Assembly (NCBI GenBank): GCA_900768785.1 | Contig: CAAGEG010000080.1 | Location: forward strand, 1 to 10,095 | Source of the DNA: an uncultured Prevotella sp. | GTDB lineage: Bacteria > Bacteroidota > Bacteroidia > Bacteroidales > Bacteroidaceae | Direction of reading: 5' to 3' | DNA length: 10,095 bases | Shown: in pieces, positions 6,033 through 10,095 of the stretch | Layout: the number at the start of each line of letters is the position of its first letter | Numbering within the stretch: position 1 is the first letter of the stretch | The notes under the pieces: model-generated | What the model was told of the DNA's origin: nothing | What the model saw: the letters and a program-made list of their open reading frames with translations, nothing else | The model's database searches: none | Program-made: the position numbers and the translations under genes

Positions 6033-7367
6033 TTACCTGTCAAGATTATTAAGACCATTTACAGCTATGGGAACGGCAAGCAAGAATGACAGCACATCAG
6101 CCCATGCCTGACACATTTGCACTCCTAAAAGTCCGAAGAAATGGGGCAAAATGACAATCAACGGAATAAAGAACAAGCCGTTTCTGGCTGACGACAAGAT
6201 GTTTGCCTGCCAAGGTTTGCGTATTGTTTGCATCATCATATTGGTGTACATAACAACAACTCCGAGAGGTAGTGTTATCAACTGCCAACGCAAAGCCACC
6301 GTACCTATCTCTATCACTGCCGGGTCGTTGCGGAAGACGGATATGCACTCTCCGCTGAACATATAGCCAAACAGCATTACAACAAGCATGAACAGCACAC
6401 CTGTGCGTACTATAAACCAATAACCGCGACGCACACGAGAATATAAACCGGCGCCAAAACAATAGCCGCACATCGGCTGGAAGCCTTGACCAAAACCGAT
6501 GAGCGAAGCAAAAAGGACAAAAACAATACGACTGACTATTGACATTGCGGCAATTGCCGCATCTCCGAAAGCGCCTGCTGCAACATTAAGCATGGTAATA
6601 CCTATGCTCAACATGCCTTGACGAGTGAGCGAAGGCGTGCCTCCTGCCATTATCTCTTTAAACAACGACGACGTAAGTGTGATGTCGGAGAACCTAAGAC
6701 TAAATCCTCCTCCTTTGGCATCAAGAGAAAGAAGTAGCAACAAGCTACATACTTCACCGGCAAGAGTGGAGATTCCTGCACCCGTTATGCCCATGTCAAA
6801 GACGAAAATGAGTATCGGGGCAAGAATAACATTTACCAACGCTCCTATTATTATGCCAAACATGGCAAACGAGGCGTTGCCTTGAAAACGCATCTGACTG
6901 TTAAGACACAAGGCACCGGTCATAAAAGGAGCTGCCAATAGCACATAAGAGAGATAGCTCTCCGTATATGGCAATATTGTAGATGTTGAACCAAGCATTA
7001 AAGACAAGTCATGAAGAAACAACAATCCCCCTACTGCTATTATAATGCCGGTAGATACAGCAAGTAAGAGTGATGTTGTCGCCATGCGGCCGGCGTTGTC
7101 ATTATGCTTGGCACCCAACTCACGCGACATATAATTGCCGGCTCCCTGTCCGAATGTCATACCTACGGCTTGTATAACAGACATTACGGGAAAGACAATA
7201 CCCACAGCGGCTGTTGCCTGTGTGTCTATTTGACCGACATAAAATGTTGTTATGATGTTGTAAAGACTGGTTACAAGCATGCTGATGATAGCCGGAAGAG
7301 CCATCACAAAAATCACTTTATGCTCGGGAGCCTCTGTTAAGAACGTATAGTTATCCTTACGTTTCAT
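6033..7367 (-). CDS. MATE-family efflux transporter
   Basis: Inner-membrane antiporter of the MATE (multidrug and toxic compound extrusion) family, which exports cationic compounds or metabolites using Na+ or H+ gradients. The 444 residues and many hydrophobic segments fit the usual twelve helices in two related halves (about 15-200 and 235-435). The resemblance is closest to the MepA-like branch: FGQGAGNYMSRELGAK in the first half after helix 2, and IGFGQGFQPMCGYCFGAG at the matching place in the second half. Both repeat the GQG-type loop expected from the internal duplication. The substrate cannot be read from sequence. It lies 56 bases after the small basic-protein gene with no promoter-like sequence between, so it may be the last gene of the transcript starting at the AICAR transformylase gene. 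The functional reason for that pairing is unclear. Confidence 0.92.
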   Translation of the reverse strand: MKRKDNYTFLTEAPEHKVIFVMALPAIISMLVTSLYNIITTFYVGQIDTQATAAVGIVFPVMSVIQAVGMTFGQGAGNYMSRELGAKHNDNAGRMATTSLLLAVSTGIIIAVGGLLFLHDLSLMLGSTSTILPYTESYLSYVLLAAPFMTGALCLNSQMRFQGNASFAMFGIIIGALVNVILAPILIFVFDMGITGAGISTLAGEVCSLLLLLSLDAKGGGFSLRFSDITLTSSLFKEIMAGGTPSLTRQGMLSIGITMLNVAAGAFGDAAIAAMSIVSRIVFVLFASLIGFGQGFQPMCGYCFGAGLYSRVRRGYWFIVRTGVLFMLVVMLFGYMFSGECISVFRNDPAVIEIGTVALRWQLITLPLGVVVMYTNMMMQTIRKPWQANILSSARNGLFFIPLIVILPHFFGLLGVQMCQAWADVLSFLLAVPIAVNGLNNLDR

Positions 7368-7423
7368 TATCTTATATCATAACATCACCTAAGAAACAGC
7401 ATTCTGCATCTAACGAATAAACG

Positions 7424-7612
7424 CTATTTTCTCTTTCGGTTTGCCCTTTGCGCTCTGTATTTGGCTTTTTGGCGCGCCGAACCGCTACCATGAGCACCGG
7501 TAATGTATGCTTTTTTCTTGGCTTTGGTCTTCACCTTGCCGGTGTTATCGTCCTTTTTCATGGGACGAAAGACAATGCCTCCACCTGCTATTATGTCATC
7601 TATATCACTCAT
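7424..7612 (-). CDS. Small, highly basic protein of unknown function
   Basis: I do not recognise this 62-residue protein. It begins MSDIDDIIAGGGIVFRPMKK, an acidic-to-hydrophobic N-terminus, and then turns strongly basic: 18 Lys/Arg against 5 Asp overall, with a KVKTKAKKK stretch (about 26-34) and a basic C-terminus ending RANRKRK. There is no signal peptide or membrane segment. The tail looks disordered and suited to binding RNA, DNA or ribosomes, but that is inference from composition only. I chose the ATG at 7612; a two-codon-longer start would use TTG. It lies 26 bases after the AICAR transformylase stop and 56 bases before the MATE gene, all on one strand. That tight spacing and the codon-like composition suggest a real gene rather than a chance frame. 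Confidence 0.65.
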   Translation of the reverse strand: MSDIDDIIAGGGIVFRPMKKDDNTGKVKTKAKKKAYITGAHGSGSARQKAKYRAQRANRKRK

Positions 7613-7638
7613 AACCAACTAATAAACGTGACATATTA

Positions 7639-8823
7639 TTAATGGTGGAACAAGCGAACGCCGGTAAATGCCATAGCTATGCCATACTTGTCGCATGTCT
7701 CTATAACATTGTCGTCACGAACGGAGCCTCCTGCCTGAGCAATAAATTCAACTCCGCTCTTGTGAGCACGTTCTATATTGTCACCGAAGGGGAAGAAGGC
7801 GTCACTTCCAAGAGCCACTTTGGTGTTCCGGGCTATCCATTCTTTCTTCTCTTCTGCTGTCAACACTTCCGGTTTAACCTTAAACAGGCGTTGCCATGTG
7901 CCTTCTGCCAAAACGTCATCATGCTCTTCGCTGATATAAACATCTATGGTATTGTCACGGTCGGCACGACGTATGCCATCGACAAACGGCAGATTCATCA
8001 CTTTAGGATGCTGGCGCAACCACCATATATCGGCTTTATTGCCTGCAAGACGTGTGCAATGGATACGGCTTTGTTGGCCTGCGCCGATGCCTATTGCCTG
8101 TCCGTCTTTAACATAACATACTGAGTTGCTCTGTGTATATTTGAGAGTTATAAGACTTATGATAAGGTCGCGGCGTGCTTCTTCCGTGAATGTCTTGTTC
8201 TGTGTAGGGATATTTTCAAACAGAGCAGGGTCGTCAAGCTTCACTTCGTTGCGTCCTTGCTCGAAGGAAATGCCGAATACCTGCTTGCGTTCTATCGGTT
8301 CGGGCTTGTATGAAGGGTCTATTTTTATCACATTATATGTTCCCTTGCGCTTGTCTTTAAGTATTTGCAACGCTTCTTCTGTATATCCGGGAGCTATAAC
8401 TCCGTCACTAACTTCGCGTTTGATAAGTGTTGCCGTTGCAGCATCACACACATCGCTAAGCGCAACAAAGTCTCCGTAACTGCTCATACGGTCGGCGCCA
8501 CGTGCTCTTGCATATGCACACGCAAGCGGAGACAGCTCTATGTTCACGTCATCTACGAAATATATTTTCTTCAACGTGTCACTTAGGGGCAGTCCTACTG
8601 CAGCTCCGGCAGGAGAAACATGTTTGAAGCTGGCTGCCGCCGGCAGACCGGTGGCTTCTTTCAACTCTTTTACGAGTTGCCAACTGTTGAGAGCGTCAAG
8701 AAAATTAATATATCCGGGACGGCCGTTTACCACTTCTATGGGCAGCTCGCCGTTGTTTTCCATATAGATACGTGAAGGTTTCTGATTGGGATTGCATCCG
8801 TACTTTAAAGCTAATTCTTTCAT
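7639..8823 (-). CDS. purH: Stand-alone AICAR transformylase (PurH C-terminal-type)
   Basis: Catalyses the penultimate step of purine synthesis in the cytosol, transferring a formyl group from 10-formyl-tetrahydrofolate to AICAR to make FAICAR. The 394 residues correspond to the transformylase part only; the N-terminal IMP cyclohydrolase domain of bifunctional PurH (about 510-530 residues) is absent. Visible family features are KYGCNPNQKP at the N-terminus (7-16), the catalytic Lys-His pair in SFKHVSPAGA (K67, H68), KYTQSNSV (228-235), the GIGAGQQSR stretch (245-253), SDAFFPF (340-346) and the C-terminal RLFHH. All expected active-site positions that I can align are present. Stand-alone forms of this size are known in Bacteroidota, sometimes beside a full PurH elsewhere; cyclization must come from another gene. 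Its own exact-spacing promoter lies upstream at 8909-8939. Confidence 0.93.
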   Translation of the reverse strand: MKELALKYGCNPNQKPSRIYMENNGELPIEVVNGRPGYINFLDALNSWQLVKELKEATGLPAAASFKHVSPAGAAVGLPLSDTLKKIYFVDDVNIELSPLACAYARARGADRMSSYGDFVALSDVCDAATATLIKREVSDGVIAPGYTEEALQILKDKRKGTYNVIKIDPSYKPEPIERKQVFGISFEQGRNEVKLDDPALFENIPTQNKTFTEEARRDLIISLITLKYTQSNSVCYVKDGQAIGIGAGQQSRIHCTRLAGNKADIWWLRQHPKVMNLPFVDGIRRADRDNTIDVYISEEHDDVLAEGTWQRLFKVKPEVLTAEEKKEWIARNTKVALGSDAFFPFGDNIERAHKSGVEFIAQAGGSVRDDNVIETCDKYGIAMAFTGVRLFHH

Positions 8824-8862
8824 CTTGATATTTTATATTTAGGATTTTTGGCAAGGACCATA

Positions 8863-8893
8863 ATGGAAATATATTACAAACCATATATTCCAT
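8863..8893 (-). promoter_or_regulatory. Hairpin near the 5' end of the AICAR transformylase leader
   Basis: ATGGAAATATAT (8863-8874) and ATATATTCCAT (8883-8893) are complementary apart from one bulged base, around an 8-base loop. With transcription starting near 8903 on the minus strand, this stem would lie within the first 10-40 bases of the mRNA. It could stabilise the transcript or be an operator. It matches no purine riboswitch that I recognise. Confidence 0.4.
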
Positions 8894-8908
8894 ATCGGAA
8901 ATCACGTG

Positions 8909-8939
8909 CAAAATTACAGCAAAGTTGGTTCAATACAAA
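8909..8939 (-). promoter_or_regulatory. Bacteroidota-type promoter of the AICAR transformylase cluster
   Basis: On the minus strand TTTG (8939-8936) is separated by exactly 19 bases from TAATTTTG (8916-8909), fitting TTTG-N19-TAnnTTTG. Transcription would start near 8902-8904, giving a leader of about 80 bases. It probably serves the transformylase gene, the small basic-protein gene and possibly the MATE gene. Confidence 0.8.
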
Positions 8940-8975
8940 ATAAAAGATAAGTTTTTTGGCTCTACCCGACTGTCG

Positions 8976-9006
8976 TTTGGAGATAATATTATTGCCGATA
9001 AAATAT
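8976..9006 (+). promoter_or_regulatory. Weak candidate promoter of porT
   Basis: TTTG (8976-8979) is followed after 19 bases by TAAAATAT (8999-9006). The spacing and the TA fit the phylum consensus but the TTTG of the -7 element is missing. The position leaves about 20 bases of leader before the porT ATG and is divergent from the AICAR transformylase promoter. Confidence 0.3.
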
Positions 9007-9033
9007 TCTTTCTTTGTTTGCGTTATTATTGTA

Positions 9034-9777
9034 ATGAGAAAAACTGTATTACTAATAATATCTTTGGCAACCTGCATGGGCTTATTTGCTCAGGGCAGCA
9101 GGGTGCAAAACAGACCGTACACCGATTTGAGACCTTTCCATTTCGGTATAATTGTGGGCATGCATGCGCAAGACATCGAGTTCTCTAACGTCGGACCGCA
9201 GATGATAACTGCCGAAGACGGAACGTCATCGGAGAAGATTGTCACTTGCGATCAAGACCAATGGGATATGGGTTTTAATGTCGGAGTGCTCGGAGAAGCC
9301 CGCCTTAACGAAAATTTTGCGTTAAGAATAGCTCCTACAATGTATTTCGGCAACCGACATCTGTCGTTTTTGAACCATACCGACAAGATGGAAAATGGTG
9401 CTCCGATAACCGAACAGCAGGACTTAAAGACGATATACATCTCTTCTACCGTTGACTTGATATTCAGCGCAAAGCGTCTTAACAACTCTCGTCCTTACAT
9501 CATGGCGGGCGTCAGTCCTATGCTCAATCTGTCGGGAAAGGATAGCGACTTTATAAAACTAAAGAAATATGATGTCTTTCTTGAGCTTGGCTTGGGCTGC
9601 GACTTCTACTTGCCGTTTTTCAAATTGCGCCCCGAGTTAAAGTTCTGCTATAGTCTTATCAACAGTCTTGACACAAAACATCCCGACAATCTGCGTGATA
9701 AAAACATGCTGATGTATGCAAAGTCGGTAAAAGAGGCTCATAGCAAAATGGTAGTACTATCGTTCTACTTCGAATAA
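9034..9777 (+). CDS. porT: PorT-family outer-membrane beta-barrel protein
   Basis: Predicted small outer-membrane barrel related to PorT, which Porphyromonas gingivalis needs for type IX secretion of its gingipains; the exact biochemical role of PorT is not known. The protein has 247 residues from the ATG at 9034. The upstream in-frame start is a TTG and would bury the signal peptide. Residues 1-19 (MRKTVLLIISLATCMGLFA) form a signal peptide with likely cleavage before QG. The mature part has alternating hydrophobic/polar strands, for example FHFGIIVGMHAQDIEF (35-50), NFALRIAPTMYFG (94-106), RPYIMAGVSPMLNLSG (153-168), VFLELGLGCDFYLPFF (181-196) and a terminal strand ending in aromatics (MVVLSFYFE). 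This fits an eight-stranded barrel of PorT length. PorT assignment within the wider barrel superfamily rests on overall resemblance and family length. Transcription is divergent from the AICAR transformylase gene. Confidence 0.85.
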   Translation: MRKTVLLIISLATCMGLFAQGSRVQNRPYTDLRPFHFGIIVGMHAQDIEFSNVGPQMITAEDGTSSEKIVTCDQDQWDMGFNVGVLGEARLNENFALRIAPTMYFGNRHLSFLNHTDKMENGAPITEQQDLKTIYISSTVDLIFSAKRLNNSRPYIMAGVSPMLNLSGKDSDFIKLKKYDVFLELGLGCDFYLPFFKLRPELKFCYSLINSLDTKHPDNLRDKNMLMYAKSVKEAHSKMVVLSFYFE

Positions 9778-9914
9778 ACCGGTTACAGACAAATATTATT
9801 TACTAAAAGCTGCTTTCGCAAAAGCTTTCAGCACATGCGGAAAGATGGTTCGCATGGCTGTTCGATAAACAACAAACTGTAACCAACGGAATAAGAGCAG
9901 CCAACAAAGCAACT
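9778..9914. other. Short non-coding stretch after porT
   Basis: No gene is visible. AAAGCT (9806-9811) and AGCTTT (9823-9828) could form a small hairpin about 30 bases after the porT stop, but no T-run follows, so it is a weak terminator candidate at best. The stretch shares nothing obvious with the left flank and marks the border of the right-hand repeat. Confidence 0.4.
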
Positions 9915-10095
9915 TGTCCGCAGGGATTTGTAATCCGTGCGGAATATATTTGCGGATTTGTAATCCGCCATAGGCAAAAACTTTACCGATTAATCCTTTA
10001 ACAAAATAGGGTTGTGGCATATCTTATGGCGGATTGCAACCGACGGAGCAGCGAGAGCAGAGGGTAAGCGTGGTTACACTATGCCGAGTCGTGAC
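9915..10095 (-). repeat. Right-hand copy of the repeat, inverted, cut by the window edge
   Basis: Positions 9934-10095 are the reverse complement of 97-258 with eight mismatches. Just beside it, 9915-9930 is an exact 16-base reverse complement of 394-409, a piece that in the left copy lies about 135 bases further away. The two copies therefore share modules in different arrangements. The perfect palindrome seen at 282-298 is also present at 9952-9968. The match runs to the last base of the window, so the element certainly continues beyond it. An open frame across this region (9796-10020 minus) resembles no protein and runs through the repeat, so I do not call it. Confidence 0.9.

Noticed and set aside
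7613..7618. Two-codon-longer start for the small basic protein
   Set aside because: It would use TTG when an ATG lies two codons further in.
8956..9033. Longer N-terminus for PorT
   Set aside because: It needs a TTG start and would bury the clear signal peptide that begins at the ATG at 9034.
9796..10020. 74-residue minus-strand open frame at the right end
   Set aside because: Mostly a translation of the repeat; its repeated motif (LQIRKYIPHGLQI) comes from the palindromic DNA core, not from a protein family.

Overview
The window looks like chromosomal DNA of a Bacteroidota bacterium, most likely Prevotellaceae or a close relative. Three things support this. The gene content includes gldH, a PorT-type barrel and a stand-alone AICAR transformylase. 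The holB-ricT-gldH order matches what I recall from this phylum. Two promoters fit the phylum's sigma consensus exactly (TTTG, 19 bases, TAnnTTTG), one ahead of gdhA and one ahead of the AICAR transformylase gene. Genus is inferred, not proven.

Layout. Positions 1-441 are gene-free and filled with a modular, partly palindromic repeat. Next is gdhA (minus, 515-1849), with a hairpin terminator candidate beyond its stop and a promoter about 190 bases before its start. A 910-base non-coding gap (1850-2759) carries direct repeats and stacked tandem arrays with periods of 11, 2, 6 and 22 bases. A minus-strand cluster holB-ricT-gldH follows (5749 down to 2760): clamp-loader delta', a PSP1/RicT protein and a lipoprotein. 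A second minus-strand cluster reads AICAR transformylase, a very basic 62-residue protein, then a MATE transporter (8823 down to 6033). Divergent from it, on the plus strand, is porT (9034-9777). The window ends inside a second copy of the left-hand repeat in opposite orientation, so roughly 95%-identical 162-base inverted repeats bracket all the genes.

The genes are mostly housekeeping: ammonium assimilation, DNA replication, late purine synthesis and drug/metabolite efflux. Two envelope proteins are linked in the phylum to gliding and type IX secretion (GldH and PorT). I found no rRNA, tRNA, CRISPR array, integrase or transposase. The most unusual material is the non-coding DNA: the modular repeat family, the 22-base array, and a 21-base inverted repeat that begins where the recognisable GldH family sequence ends and appears to supply the protein's extra C-terminal tail.
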